Shown here piece by piece: positions 27,534 to 41,959 of a DNA stretch of 64,000 nt. Source of the DNA: Seriola aureovittata (Eukaryota; Chordata; Actinopteri; Carangiformes; Carangidae). The notes beneath the pieces were generated by a model. It was given only the letters and a program-made list of their open reading frames with translations, did no database searches and had not been told where the DNA came from. Each line of letters opens with the position of its first letter. The first letter of the stretch is position 1. Where the stretch lies: the NCBI RefSeq assembly GCF_021018895.1, contig NC_079386.1, positions 7,058,835-7,122,834 on the forward strand, written 5' to 3'. The translations under genes were made by a program, and so were the position numbers.

Positions 27534-29312
27534 ACAAGCATGGTATGTATGTTTGTGTGTATCCCTGCATGCACATTTCTGTGTGTATGCTTGAGTGCAA
27601 GTCCTGGAAAAAGCTTATCTCAGGAAATTGAATTAAAGATCAAGAACATGCAAATTCAGTTACTGATAAGTGAGGGTGCATAAATGAGAAAAGGTGGAGG
27701 TGACTGACGGAGGGATGAGTGATAAATGGAGGAATGGGAGTATGGACTATGTTGACACAAGGGTGAAAAAAATAACTGAAGGAGTATATAGTGTGAAAAA
27801 CTGAGAAAGATGAAAAAGCAGTTGGTTATAAAAGAGTTGATACTGATGGAAAATAGATAGGAGAAGGAGAAAAATGGTGAAATGACTGTCACACTGGTCA
27901 CTTGTTTAGTGGCGTGAGCAGGGAGATAAATTGCCTAAATTTAAGGCCTTAAAGGCATTTAAGTTTCAAATACACACCCTTACCGCATTGACAGGTTTCT
28001 GTACTGCATGGCTACTCTTAGATTAACACACAATAGAAGCACGGTAGCGCAAAATGCAAAGAAGTATTTTTCATTATCAGTTTCAATAAGCAGTTTCCTG
28101 CTCCTTAACTAAAGATGACTTGTTGCCTATTTGCTGCCTCCCACTTTTAACAACTGTGAACACTTTGAAATGGGCAGATTTTGTCTGTCGTATGTTTGTC
28201 TACCCACTAGATGTACTGTACATGGGTGGACCAAGTAACAGGAACACTTAACAATATATAATCTAATGTATAAGACAATCCAGCACATAAATGTGACAAA
28301 CTACAGCTTCAAAATTTGCCATTGAGTAGAGATTGACATTCTTTTGCATTGCTTTAGACTGTGCAGGTTGTCTCTTTGTGTGAGGAAATATAAACTATAA
28401 TGATACTGCAGCTATTATTTATATTTCTCATTATTCAAAAGAGGATAAAGTTTTTAGACATCTCTGTGGAAACAGTGTCTAAACTTAAAGTCTCTGGGTT
28501 GGGGTTTTGCATTGCATTGTTTGGTTGACATCTGAGAGCTGGAGTGCCATGAAATGCAATCATCTGCCATGGCGTGCTATTGTTTGGAGCGCTTCATATC
28601 ACTGAATAGTCTATGAATGTTGACATAAGACAACAAATTTACAGAGTGCTGGTTATTTATCTATTTAAGCCATCTGTCACTTTACAAACCACTTAAAACC
28701 CATAGTGTTAAGATTCTGTTTAACTTGGAAAGTGAAAGCTAGTAAGCCGGGCTAACTAACTTTCACTTGGAAGGTGGCAGCTAGTTATCAGAACACTTTA
28801 ACTATTGATCCCCAGGGGGGAAGTAGGTAAACATAGCTTAGTGTACGGATTTTTACCACTGACTCCCACCTCACGTTTTGATGGAGGGTGGTTTGCCCGA
28901 GCATTGGCATGCTCTCTTTCAAGGGTCCAGTTGCGGTGATAGCAAAATTCCCTGACTGTCAAAGCTCACAGGTGTGCATTGTCCTGTCATGTCACATAAT
29001 AAAAACAGAGTAACAAACATGTAGAGAGACGACGTAACGCAGGGATTTCTTCAATTACAGGATTCAACAAGGATTCAGCGTTTGTGTAGCTGTTGGGAAT
29101 GAAATGACATTTAGTTCTATTTCAAGTGTTCACCCACACAGATTGTGCACCAGTCAAATTACAACCGTGTCACCCTGAACCAAAAATTCACACCCCCTGG
29201 AGCGTACTAATGTAGGAGGTGCTGTCTGCAGAAAAAACATTAAAAACACTTACATTTGTTGTTTTTGGTAGTTACAATTTAGACAGTGAATACGTCCCTA
29301 GCTTGTAATTTC

Positions 29313-29347
29313 CATTGGATAAAAGCGAAATGAGTAAATGTAATGTA
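29313..29347 (+). repeat. LINE/SINE-type 3' tail fragment
   Basis: TTGGATAAAAGCGAAATGAG followed by TAAATGTAATGTA matches the fish L2-type tail, apparently with a short internal deletion after AAAAGCG. Confidence 0.5.
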
Positions 29348-30044
29348 CACCAATGATATATATCCTGTATATATACTGATTTCTTAGTAAAGATGGATTT
29401 TAATTACTTTGACTTCAAAAGGTTCTTATACTACATTATAACAAAACATCATTCTCAAGCCTAGAAAGACAAACTGAGTCTTACAACCTCAAGCAACAAT
29501 GCTTTGGCAGGTGAAAAGAGGACAACAATGTGTAGAGGAGATAAGAAAGAAAGAAGGGCACACTTGTTAAAATGACATATAGCATTGGTCGTAGCAGTAA
29601 ACAGTCACTAAGCACTAAACTGTTCACTTCAACACGTATTGCACAATAACTTACAAAAACAGCTGTTTTATGGGGAAAAAAACCTCATATAAACAAGTAT
29701 TTTCCCCCTAAACATGACTTGCTGACTAAACCTGCCACTCCAGCTTACATGCTATCATCTAGAAAACATTCACACTCGCTTAAATGACATGTCAACACAA
29801 ACACAATGCCTATCAAAAGAGGGACAAAAGACAGATGTGTTTATAGCCTGAATCAGCATCTCATTGCTGTATGCACACATGTGCACACACAGCAAGTTGG
29901 AGCTGGATGGTGTCAACTGGGACTTTGAAGCCATAATCAGGATTAAACGGCTGGAAATCAACTGTGATGAAAGGAGAGGGGGAGAGGATGGTATAACAGG
30001 CGGAGAGGGAGAGGTAGAAGGGGGAGCGGGTTGTGTGTGTGTGA

Positions 30045-30060
30045 GGGGGGGGGGGGGGGG
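30045..30060 (+). repeat. Poly-G run (16 G)
   Basis: An uninterrupted G run inside a purine-rich block (29975-30075), preceded by GTGTGTGTGTGA. Quadruplex-capable on the + strand. Confidence 0.93.
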
Positions 30061-31877
30061 TGGAGAAAAGAAGTGAGTTGGATGACATCAGTAGAAAATT
30101 TAACCAAAATGAAGACAGACACAAAGAAGCCAACAAAGGAATTGGAACTTGGTGGTGAAATTTATAAATAATCTGCCTGCAAGTCTGCAAAAGAAAATGT
30201 GAATCAGTGGCTTTTCATCACCTCCTCTTATTCCAATCCTCGGAAAACAGTAAACAAACAAAAAGTTCCTACGTTACTACTTCCTGCCTGATTTGGCAAT
30301 TTTGTATTGATATGTGAATATAGGAAATGTACCCGTTTCCTTTTGGCTACACATAATGTGTTATGTTTTCCTCCACCACATTTGTGCTATTCTTAGAAAT
30401 GTAGATATTAGATGCAGAAATATCACTAAAAAGATATAAAACAGATTTCCCTTTTGACAGTTTATTCCATGTCAGTGTTTTCACCATAGTGAAAGAGGAA
30501 ATCTGGGTTAGTGTATGGATACCAGCACAAAGGCGACTGACACATATAGCCAACTTCAAAGCAGAAGACATGGTGTTTCCGTAGCAGCTTCCTCCTCTGC
30601 TGATTTGTTCCACTCCATTCTTTCAATGCCCACTCTCCTTTTCTTGCCTTTTCTTCTTCTTTCGCCTCTGCTCATCATCCTCTTTTCCTATCATTATTTC
30701 CTTTCACTCTGTCACTCCCCGCTCTGCTGTAACATCACAGCTTGAGTTTAGCCACATGCATGTAAAACAGCACAAACACATACACACTCTGGCTCCCCTG
30801 CAGTGGTCTGGACGTCTGTGTGAATATTAATTTGTGATCAGAGTGTGAGTTGGAAACACAGAGGAGCAAGGAGGGGGTGGAGAAAAGCCAATGACCTTGC
30901 TGAAGGTGTGAAATCTGATTAGATGGGTGAGTAATGTACTTTCCCAAGAGACGGGCTATCTGTCACGGTGTCTAAGGTTTGGGTCAACCGAAGTTCACAA
31001 CAACATGTGATTGTGTTCTCAGTTTATTTAAGTGGAATAACAAAAAATGATCATGAACTGTGTTTGGCTGAAGATGATGTAGGCGGACATTGAAAGATTA
31101 CTCCAGTTGGTGAATTACTTTTCAATGCCACACCTTGAATGGCAGGGAAAACAATCATGGCAGAGCAAAAAATTAGAAACTGCAATAAACTTCAAGAAGT
31201 GTAAGTTTAGGCAGTGAGTACAAATGAAAACCAAAGAGAGCAATTTAAGGCTTGTATTAAGAGTATGCAGCAGAGCATACAATTCGCAGCCCATGTAGAA
31301 ATGAAAAATAAATCCAGTCAGCGTGTGGACAGAACATGTTATTGGTGTTGGTAATCTTCTCTGACATGTTGCCTCGAAGCACAATTTGATTGAAAATGAA
31401 TACGTTCACAAATTGAGAAGTGCTAATGACCAGTCAACTGTCAGGAAAGGTGTTGACCTCAGGTGTAGTCAGCAGAGTAAATAACTATAAAAATTCCGTC
31501 ACAAAGGACAGAATGCATGTTAATGATGGTGCATTAAATAAGTTTAAACCCACGTTCTCACTTTCTGGTGAGCAGGACCTCCACAGATACCCTGAGCACC
31601 CAAAACTGTTTACCTGTTTCTTAAATCACAGTGGGACGTTTGTTGAAAAGCGAGAATATACCACAGTTAAATGCAGCTTCAAGTATGAGAAATGGTGTTG
31701 TGCATGTTCCCATGCGCAGTCGTGTATATTGAGATTCAGGAGCAGCGACATGCATACAAATGCAGATATATTTGCGCACACACACATGCACACAGGAGAA
31801 GGGTTCAGGGGGAAGCAGGAGTTTTTAATTAAGGGTCGGTACACATGCTGATTAATTTATGTGTTCTAATACTCACT

Positions 31878-31881
<4 letters not shown>

Positions 31882-31911
<30 letters not shown>
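31882..31911. repeat. (CA)15 microsatellite
   Basis: A perfect CA run, with further CACACA-rich sequence at 31775-31795 and 31948-31976. Confidence 0.96.
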
Positions 31912-31916
<5 letters not shown>

Positions 31917-34268
31917 TGAGGCAGGTTTTAGGTCTTAATCATCCATTACACACATACAGACACACACAAGCACACTCATTCTCATATGTAAGGCGAAGCA
32001 ACAGACAAACTTAAACATATATGCATAGTGGTGGAATAAACAGCATTATTCATGCTCAGAGTTGGACATCAGTGTCGTCAAACTAGTGTCTTAGGTCACA
32101 CTCTTAGACTGTGTTAATCGAAAATAAACAAATGAAGCTTATCAGACCTAATAGATCATTCTCTGAGCATTGGGTTTTGGATGTTCATTGCATTAGTCAT
32201 TTAATTAAGAGTTTTTAGAGCATAGAGCAGCTTTGAACAGCTCTAAGCTTTTCATGGAAACAAATGTGGAAATAGAGACCAAACCTTGTCAGTTATTGGT
32301 GAGGAGTCTCTGTCACTTCCAGCCATTTGTTAATGAAATGTCTCACAAAGATTTATTCGTAGAAGCTGAATCATTGTCGTACAGTTTGAACTGTGGTGGC
32401 CATGGATTTGTCTCGCAGCACCTTTCCCAGGGGACTCTGTTCTTTTCTCAGATGTTTTCAAGTCTATTTGAACGGGCATTAATGGAACACAGAACTCGAT
32501 TTCTCTCGACCGTCGGGTCACCTGATTATTCCAGTCACACCTACAAAGGGAATGAAATGCTTTCTAAACAGTTTGTCTTGAGGGCAGCGTTAAATGCAGC
32601 AGTAGTTTATTATTACGTACGGTAAAATGCGGTGACTTAACCTGTAAATGCATCTATTTTTTCAAATGTTTTTAAAAAGCGTGGAAACCTTGGACACAAA
32701 TGTGATCTCTTAGAGCTGCCAGTTTTGCTCATTAAAAGCAGAACAGTTTTCTTCTTTTTTATGCATCAGAAATACTGAAGCTGGAGGTCTTTTTTAGACT
32801 ACAAATGCCATCACACCCCTTTATGAGTTCTCCTGGTTATTTGACAGCTGGGTTTGCTTGTTCCTACTGCAACATCTGGCAACCCAGTAGCACCGACAAT
32901 TTTAATGTTAGAGCTTTTTTCCAGACTGAGCCTGAGGTATACCTGCTCTCACTGTGCTCTCGCTAATATAAAATTCCATTACAAGACTGCACTCTGTGTT
33001 AGTCTGAAAGTGTCTGTTTTGGACGTAAGGCTAAATGATGTATGCTTTGCTAACTGTTCAGCACTCTTCATCAATACATTCTGTGAAATCTCCCACTTAC
33101 CTCTAACCATATCCCTCTCTCTTCTGTTTGGTCTTTCTGTTGTTCTTCCCTCCACTCCTGACAGTGCTAAGTGGCAAGCTCAGTGCCACAGTACTATTAC
33201 CCTTCTTACAAATTACAGTGCGTATGCATACATGAGCATGTGTGCACACCCTTTGGTGAAATTATAGGGAAGTCCAGCCTTAATCTACAATTGCACATAA
33301 ATATCTTATTTTCTTATTTTTCAATATCTCATTTTTGAGTCAAAGTGGCATGTAATGTTCTTGTTGGCTGTAAAACTAGCCCTGCCATTAACAGCTCTCC
33401 AGTTGAGACATTTACAAAGACCTTGTTGAGGCCCTACAGAGCCAGAAGGCCAGCAGAGGTGACATGTTTACAGCTGTCTTGGACAAAGCCTTTCACAGTG
33501 GCATTTCATCACAAAGTCTAGACTGCTAGTAGATCGATATGGACTCAAAGAGGGAGAGAAAATAGCAAGACTAAAAAGTCTGAAACCCTGGTAGCGGCCC
33601 CTTGAGGCTGCATTATTCACTGAGCTTACAATCTAAAAGTGTTGGGAGAAACAAACAAAGAGCTGATAAATTTGCTGCTTTTAGAGTCAATTCATGCTGA
33701 ATATGTAAAGTTGGGTATCAGGGTGACACTAGAGAGCTGGTCATGAATCACTAAGGATTTTCATGGGACTATGAAAATGTTCAGCAAATATTTTGGCAGT
33801 CTGTCAACAAATTCCAAGGCAGTTCCACCTTTACAAAGTGGAAAGTTTAATATGAACATGTCTTGGGCACAAGAGGATAATTTGAATTTGATGTTGGTGC
33901 TAAGCGAAAGGTAACAGGGTCACCAAAAACATCAGGTGTTGTCTTCTGGAAAAAAAATGAATAGTAAAATATTCTGAAGCAGAATACAGTTAATTTGCTG
34001 TGGTTTTATGTTGCCTGTGTACGAATGGGCTGTTGAGTAGAGGAAATAAGTACCTGTCTGCATTTCACACAGCAGCCTCTGCATCAAAGAAGTTATTTGC
34101 TGAAAAGTTAGCGTATTCCTCTGAGGCTTCAGGAAGCAGCTATGTTAAAGGGAATGTGACACTGTAGCACAGGGTTTGGTATGGGATTATTTACAATTAT
34201 GAATTTCAGGGGTTTTTACACTCTGGAAGCCTGTGGGCCACAATGAATCAGCACAAAAAGGCAAAAAG

Positions 34269-34594
34269 TGGAATGACTTCGCTGCTGGTCAGAAAGGCAG
34301 AGTCATTCCCCATCCACAGTTATAAGCTGAAAACCCATTCCTTCAAGAAGTACCTCAAATCACCTTCTCTACGCTGAATCATATTCCCTCTCCTCGTCTT
34401 CCGCCTCAGCTCACTCTAATTTGCTCTGAACTCTTAAAAAAAAGTCCCTCCTCTACCTCCATCTTTAAAAACTGTTTTTTAATCTTTTTTCTGGTAATGT
34501 TGGTGATCAAGGAACTGAAGCTTATTCTACCACTGCCTTCACTCTAAGTGGCTCTTGGTAAGAGCATCAGGTAAATGCCTAAAATATGAAATGG
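34269..34594 (+). repeat. Degraded L2-like LINE 3' end
   Basis: From 34270 one frame reads GMTSLLVRKAESFPIHSYKL then KTHSFKKYLKS. This resembles the C-terminal tail of L2-family reverse transcriptase proteins (LPLxVRxAESxxxFKxxLKTHxF). A frame change after WND (34269-34277) and many stops show it is dead. The 3' noncoding part ends with GGCTCTTGGTAAGAGCATCA followed by GGTAAATGCC, the L2-type tail. Confidence 0.65.
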
Positions 34595-36254
34595 AAAATG
34601 TTTCTGAAAAATGGTCTTGGGTATCACTGTGTCACTTTGCTGTCTCTCAATGAACTGAAATCACCCTCACAGAGATAATTGGATAAGTAATTTTCTCTCC
34701 TGTCAAGACACTGGGAAATTATTTAAATCGATTGCTATGATGAAATTAAATCACAATGAGTCTGAAAGCAATGCTGAATGGCCTGCTTTTTTGGCCAAAG
34801 CAACACTAGATTCCCCAGATGTGTGGCACCGTGCCTGATATATTCATCATTCTGCCTGAATAACAGAAGATTTCTTTGCTAAACACTTGAGAAAAATATT
34901 AATATGTTGATTGGGTTTGCCAGGGGTTGTTCAATATTTCAACAAATCAAACAAGGCATTTTCACCCAGATGACCTGATTAAAAACAGAGAGATCGATGT
35001 TTATTCTGTTCTGGAGGATGAACCAGACACAACACAAACAAGATGTGTGAACCGCTGCAGCATGTGTGGGTTGTGTGAGCGCAATTTTGAGTGACAGAAA
35101 ATAATTTTGGACACAGAAAATCCAGCATGAGAGACAAACACAGTTTTAAAGGAGTTACTAGACAAATTGTTTTCAGTTTGAACTTGTTTACTTCTGGAAA
35201 GCAAGTAAACAGTTAGAGCTACAGCATTTAAAGAAAACAAAAACAAACAAACAAAAAAAAAGATCTCCCAGTCAATAGCGGTGGTAGCTAAGGGAAAATA
35301 GGAAAAAAAGACTGAATGAGAAAGTTGAAGAAAAATATAGAAATGGGTACAAAAACATCATGAAGAAGAATAAAGTGTTAAAGACAGAGGAAAACAAGGG
35401 AAAGAGTGCTATTAAGAGGACTGGTGAAATATTTAAAAGTAGTACAGCAGAGGGAGGGATGGAGAGAGAGAGAAATTACTTTGGGAGAGTGCCTCGTGTT
35501 TTGGCTGCTTTAATGACTGAGAACAAAAGTCTCTTTTCTAATTCTTATGAGTTTAATTATGACTTGCCCTTAGCCAGGTGTTTGGATCAGCTAATGTCTG
35601 GATTCATTAATTGTCAATTAAAAAAGAATCAGGTGCAGGCTCCCAATTTCAGCCACTTCTCACTGCAAACATTAAAACGTAAGCTAACTGTTTGTGTTCA
35701 CTTGTTTGATGACAGTCAGAAAAAAATAAGATAAGCCCCGGTGGTAGTAAGTTCTGATAGGAAATAACGATAGAAATTTAGATAAACCTTTTTATAGGCA
35801 AAATGGCATTTTCTTATCTGAGTTTTCCTGTGATAAGGTAGGATTGACAGTTTGCATTTAATTCTGTAATGTGGCTCCTGTTATTGAAAAAATTGGAGTG
35901 AGGGAGGGGCCGAGCTGAACAGCAGGAGTGAAGTGAAAGAAGATGCATAGCTCTTAGATCGATAGAAAAGCGAGGGAAGATTGTTTAGAGAATCCAGTCT
36001 TTTTTATTCTCAAGGTTTAAGTAATAAGGTGTGTGTTTCCAAGTCTCTGTGCCCGTATGTGTGCCAGAGAGTGTGTTCTTGCGAGAGACTAAGGGGATTT
36101 GTCTCATCTAAGTAGACGATGAATTTGAGCTTAATGCTCAGTGCTGCTGCTGAGAAAACAAATACTTTCAACTCAGGAGAGCAATAAGGAAGATGGTGGG
36201 GGTGGCGACAATGAGAATGAAGACAGGAGATGAGTGTTAACTGCATGCTCTGTT

Positions 36255-36400
36255 TTTTCATCTACTTCCTTTCTTCCTCACCTGCCTTTTCTTTTCTTCT
36301 CTTCTCTCCTCATTCTCTCTTCTACTTCTTGTTTTATTTTCATTTTTCATCATCATTTTTTTCTCTTAATTTTTGTATTTTTTACTTCTGCGTATCTCCT
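36255..36400 (+). repeat. Pyrimidine-rich block
   Basis: TTCTTCTC and TTTTC-rich sequence with few purines for about 145 bases. Confidence 0.75.
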
Positions 36401-39400
36401 CTGTAAAATAAAACTTTTGATGTAAGTGTGGTGTGGAATAACGGACGTACACCTAGGACTGGGGACCACTTATGGGCTTATCGACAAGCTATTGAATTAA
36501 TCAGTAAATGACTTTTCTTGCATAAATAACCACACTGCAGACTAATGAAAACACACCACAATATTATCATAAATCAGCTCGTGTCATTCAAAGAAATTAG
36601 TTCATAAATGTCACCATCACAGCTGTCTGCAGACATGATATTTGGTTTCATTTGATAACAACCTTACATCATCCTAATGACCTTAACAGTCTGCTGCTAA
36701 TTGGGCAACACATTGTCCTTTTAACACATTCATCTGCTTTATCTGTTAAGCCGTCCAGATGTAGAGTAAAGGTTGAAAGAGAACTTATCTGACCATTCTG
36801 GCTTTCTTCATGGCTCAAGGGTTTCTCTTCTGTGATCCTCATCCCCAGTTAAGGTGGTACCTGTTTCTGAGATGGTGTTGTTGTTGTTGGTGATGTTTTA
36901 TCCACCCCATTTTATAACAATGAAGGTAGACTTGATGTTAGAAACATTGTATCTAAGGCTGGATGATATGACTTCAAAACACTGTCACAATTATTTCAAA
37001 CTTTTACATTGGTTACGGTGGATGAACGATTTAAAGGTCTGTTGTTTTTTTGTTGTGATTTGTATTCCAAGTGATTAAACAGATTGGTGGGTGGTACCTT
37101 CGGTTCTCTATCCATGTTGACCTAATCAAGAGGCGAGGCGGGGGTCTCCGTCATCGTTTTCAACAGTCATCGCTTTAGTAGTGGGGATGCCAGGTGAAAT
37201 GTAGCAAAAGTGATGTTCCAAAACTAAAGGGTATTAGTGCGGATGTAGCCTGAGGCTCAAGGTTGGCCAGCTTCGCTTTGAGTGAACACAATAGTTGGAC
37301 GGGGTGGAGGCACATGACTGAACACGAGGTAGTATCTTTTTAAGGGGACAGTTCATGAACACACACATTGGTGAAAGTATTAACTGAAATAACTGACATG
37401 AGCAAGATAAAGTCAGTGAGAGGTTCTAATTGTCCGTTTTGATCATTTTTCAGTTAATTGTTCAGCACTGATTGTAAAAGCTCTTAAAGTTGGGACCAGA
37501 CCACATATATCTTGTGTGCTCTGTTAAGTCTTAGAAGACAGAATATTGTAGACACAGTTAAAGTTCCTCAGTACAAATTTTCTCTTTTTGTTCTTACCTT
37601 TGAGGCCCTTTAAGGGGAAAATTATGTTCAGTCAGGACTTTCAAGACTACAATGAGCATCCCTGCATAGTGGTGGACTGTGTAATGAAATTGGTCAAGCA
37701 GTGATATTTGGGTGGTGAGCAGCACTGTGTTGGTGACACTGTTGGGGATTATTTTACTTAAAAATACACTTGAACTACCATAATGGTGACTGTGTGCATG
37801 CAGATAAAGGACTGTGCAACGAAAAATTGCAGATTTTCTTTGTTTTTCCTATTCTCATTTCTTTGTCCTGTCATTCACTGCCTTTTTTTCCCAGCATCTT
37901 TCTTCAAGTATTATGTATTTCTGTTTTGTTCCTTTTATTTTTGTGGTCTCTCTGGTCTCTTCTGTTTCTCAATTTCACCATTATTCTATTACTTCATTTG
38001 TATTTATTTTTGTTATTAAAGACACCAAGGTTTCCTTGTGATTGTAATGTCTACACATCACCATGCACTTGTACAAACTTCGTCTCTGCATGTTGCACTC
38101 CCTCGTTTGTGTCGGCATATTTGGAGTTTTGATATAAATATGCTTGTGTTTATATACACTTGTCTGAAAAGCTGTACACTTTTACAGTACATCCGCCTCT
38201 AAAGCACTGGAGTGGCCATCTGTGTGGTTGGAAGATTCAATTATATTTAAAAAGACTCAATAATGTCAGTGTTGAAATCCAGCAGGCGCAAACCTCAAGT
38301 ACACAGCAGGGACAGGGTCAACGGTTTTGTGGGCGGAAAGCAGCGCTTGCACAGTTATGAAGGTGAAGTGTATGTGTGGACTTTGTAGCTGTACTTTGTA
38401 GAATGAACCACCCTGCAGATGCTTAATGAGCCACATTTCACTGCAGTTTGTGCATTGCACTTTTAATTATGAGATTTCGAGCGGTAGACCAGCAGGTGAG
38501 TAACATAGCGTTGAAACTTGCTAATTTACTTTCAGCAAAAAGCTTCATTTTCTGATAAATATAAGTTGACTTTAGTGTGCGTATATGGAAAGGTTTTTGC
38601 CAGGAATGGCCACGGTCCAGCGCTACATCCCCAAATGTCTGTGAGTGAATGAGTTATACCATTGATGAGCCAGCCGAATGTTAATTAGTTATCGTTTAGG
38701 TATGAACAGCTGAGGTTGCGGTTATAAAATCAGGATTACAGCAGCAGAGCACCAGCTTGGAAATGGCTTCGAAGTTAACATGAAGTCTTCACGGGCTGCG
38801 TTTCAGTCACTATTTCACACTTGTTCCATTGTCTGACAATAGAAACATAAAAATAAGAATAGATTTATTGGGAATTTGGCTGTATTAAAATACTGTACAT
38901 GTGAGCACAGAGAAGAGAAACAAACAGATAAAGGGCTGAAACTGAAGAATGCAAATAGGACACAATGATGTCATGAATATGCTAATTCACACATTACATC
39001 ATCTAGGGACATTAAGCAACTTTTCAAACAGGCTTTAGCTACTTTCCATTGAAATTAGTCCTTTACAGCTGTTCCTCAACAGTTTTCAACTACATCCTCA
39101 ATTTTGCACATTGACCACATGCTAATACGTGGCGGTCCAGCTGTGTACTAGGTTTTGAACTATTCTGTTGTACCTTAGGTAGCACATGGTACAGCCACTG
39201 CTACGTTTAAGTGTTTGGTTCCTTTTGAAGCCACCCATCTGAAAATCTATGAGCCCATGATTCTTTATAATGCTGTAGATAAATGTCCACCAACTGTCTT
39301 CTGCTAAAGTTATAAATACAATTACTACAAGGCGAGGTCTACGCTTTCCCCCAGGAGTGAGCATCTTTCCATGTGTCAGAGCTGATGCATTGTGTAGTCG

Positions 39401-40947
39401 AATAGTGCACTGATACCCAGATGCACAGATTGGAGTGAGCTGTGACATCTGTTTTTTAGTTACAGAATAAACGTTTTATTATTCACATCATGTACCAGTG
39501 ATAGCACACAATAGGACACTGATAAAACCTCACCTTTTACTGAACCAAGCATAGATTTTAGAGTCTAATTAGTTATTGTTCATGTATGTGACTGACCTAA
39601 ACCCTGGGTGCTCAAATTGATGTTTATCACATGCGAGCCAGTCTGTAGATAATAACTAAGAATACATAAGGTCACTGCAAAATGACTCTGTGATTCATTA
39701 TTTCTTTGCCCAATGACTCGAGCTGAGTCATCATTGACAAATAGTAGCTGGAGGCTGGTGTCATTTTCTAAAATAAAACTAGCGAAAAAATCCAAAAATG
39801 GTTGAACTGAATATGAGTGTGCTCAAACAGTGATAAATGACTTCTTAAAAGTTGACCTTTTTTTAAATGGGTAGCTCTTTCAGACAGCAGATATGTTTGG
39901 AGATAGAAGCTGTGCTGCACGTTTTCAGGGAGACGATGTGCAGCATCAAACATTTCTGGTCTCAGTGGCATTATTATTGCAACAGTTGTTTTTTTTGTCT
40001 TCTGTTTTTGGAGATTTTAAAGTCTGTAGTTGTTTTGAATATTCTTCTGTGCAGTGATAGCAGGAGACCTCATAATTTCTTGCTGTCTAAAAGACGAATT
40101 GTACAAGTTCTGAGTTGAGTTGTGTTTTTCCTCACATAGCAAACTGTTCTATTGTAGCAAGTGATGAGAAGCGTGCTATGAGCAGTGCTGCCAGCAGGTC
40201 TGACATCTCTGTATCCCTTTTAAACTGAATTTTTCATGAAAATAATACATTTTCTTCAGCATATTCGCTGGTGCTGGCAAGCAATGGGACATTGTCAGAG
40301 CTTCAGTATTCCCCTTGTAGTCTGAATGCTGCGGATGTTTGACAGCACTTTCATCTTAAATAACCACAAGCTAAGCTGTGGCTTAAGATGCAACAGATGA
40401 CAATATGCAACCCACATAGCTGCAGATATTGTCTATACAACCCTTACCTCAATAGATGTGAATGACAGCTTATTGTGTCAGGCGATAAGACCTTAAAATC
40501 TATTTTCATTTTTTTTTCTTTTTAAGGAAAGGGATAATGATATGTTTGCTTCTTATGACAAATTTTCCCCAAACATTTGCAAAGTTGCTTCACTTTCGAG
40601 AGTGTGCTGGTTTATTTTCTTTTCCAGTGTGCAATACAGAGGTATTACATTATTAAATGAATCACTTTCACTTTCTCCTAGCATATTCAAATTAAAATTG
40701 GGCTTTAATTTAGATCAAATTGTTGCCATCTGACTACTCAAACATTTTTGACAGGTTCAAAATCTTGGTGTGTATTGTGCACCAGAGAACAGTGTACTTT
40801 ATGGGATCTTTTCACACATTGGGTAAGAATATTTAAACATTTGGTGCACACATCTACAAAAATCAATTTGATAAGTTCTGGATACCAAAAAAAAAGAGCA
40901 TACACCATCAAACAAAAGTACCTCACACTGGAATCAGAGCCCCTTTA

Positions 40948-41067
40948 GGTTTTATTTAAAATGTTTCGACACAGTACAGGTCTTCCTCAAGCAACAATGA
41001 TTCAACAAAATTTAGATGAATTGGCTGAGGAAGGCCTCTGTCGAGTCAAAACATCAATGATAAAACT
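40948..41067. repeat. Element with imperfect 46-bp inverted arms
   Basis: The left arm 40948-40993 (GGTTTTATTT, TTTCGAC, TCTTCCTCAAGCA) and right arm 41022-41067 (TGGCTGAGGAAGGCC, GTCGAGTCAAAACAT, TAAAACT) are reverse complements at roughly three quarters of positions, with a 28-base loop. The GAGGAAGGCC and GTCGAAAC-type words occur in repeats I recall from fish genomes. Confidence 0.65.
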
Positions 41068-41959
41068 AAAGTCATGATAAACTTGTTGCAGTGGACTCCT
41101 CTAAGCACCACCAACCAAAACAACTCACAACGTCCAAATCATCCACCAGCAGCAAAACAGCCTGAATGTTTCATATTAATAATCTCCTGTAGTATTTGGC
41201 CTTTAGGCATTTTAGGCTAGATAAGGAGCAGGGCTAGATTTCCTACTGGCTGTCAACTGGAAAGCTAAAGAACCCTCTCTCAGTAGTCGGCCCCAATTAC
41301 AGCTCAGCTGAGATTCCCAGTGGCTGTAAAGCTGTGTTTCTTACACTGAGTGCTCCAAACCAAATTCACTCCTTACAATGTCTTTAGTATATTACTTGAG
41401 GAACCTTGGTGACTGGGGTGGGGTGTTTGTCTCAGTTCAGGTCCCAGTTGTACTCTAATCATAAGCAGCAAGGCCATGGGCAAAGTTGTAAGACTAATAG
41501 TTGGATCATATTTGCTGTTACATAATATTTTGCAGCTAAATCCTGAGGAGTGTGACAGTCATTTGTTTCCTCCACTTGGAGAGAAGGGTACTGTTCCAGC
41601 ACTGAGAGATTTGTTGAATTTGTGACTATTCGCATCACTAATAGGGCAGACGTATTTTGGAAATTTACATAGAACTCTCTTTGGATTTCAGTGTTTGTAA
41701 ATAGTTTCAGTCCAGAAGTGGGTGTGGATTTGTGGAGTTTTAGACTCTCCCAATTGAGCAATCACACAAGGCAATTGTAACTACTTGTATAGAATTGTGT
41801 TTAATAGCAGAGCTCAGGGTGAGTGTGCATGTTTGGAGCAGTCATTTAACAAGCATTGGGAAATGTGTAAGCCAATTAATTAACACTAGAAATGTGGAGG
41901 GTCTAAAAGTTCCATCATTACATCACAATTGCACAAATGAAAAAGTATTTATTGATGCC

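Noticed and set aside
33412..33535. Open frame on + reading DIYKDLVEALQSQKASRGD
   Set aside because: Only about 40 codons between stops, no supporting splice signals and no family recognised.
36953..37060. AAGGCTGGATGATATGACTT, resembling a hAT terminus
   Set aside because: The match is short and degenerate, with no partner end nearby.
38612..38648. 37-base micro-exon-like segment on + between TTTTTGCCAG and GTGAGT
   Set aside because: The splice-like signals are good, but neither frame matches the PC sequence expected next, and the acceptor's pyrimidine tract is poor. Probably chance.
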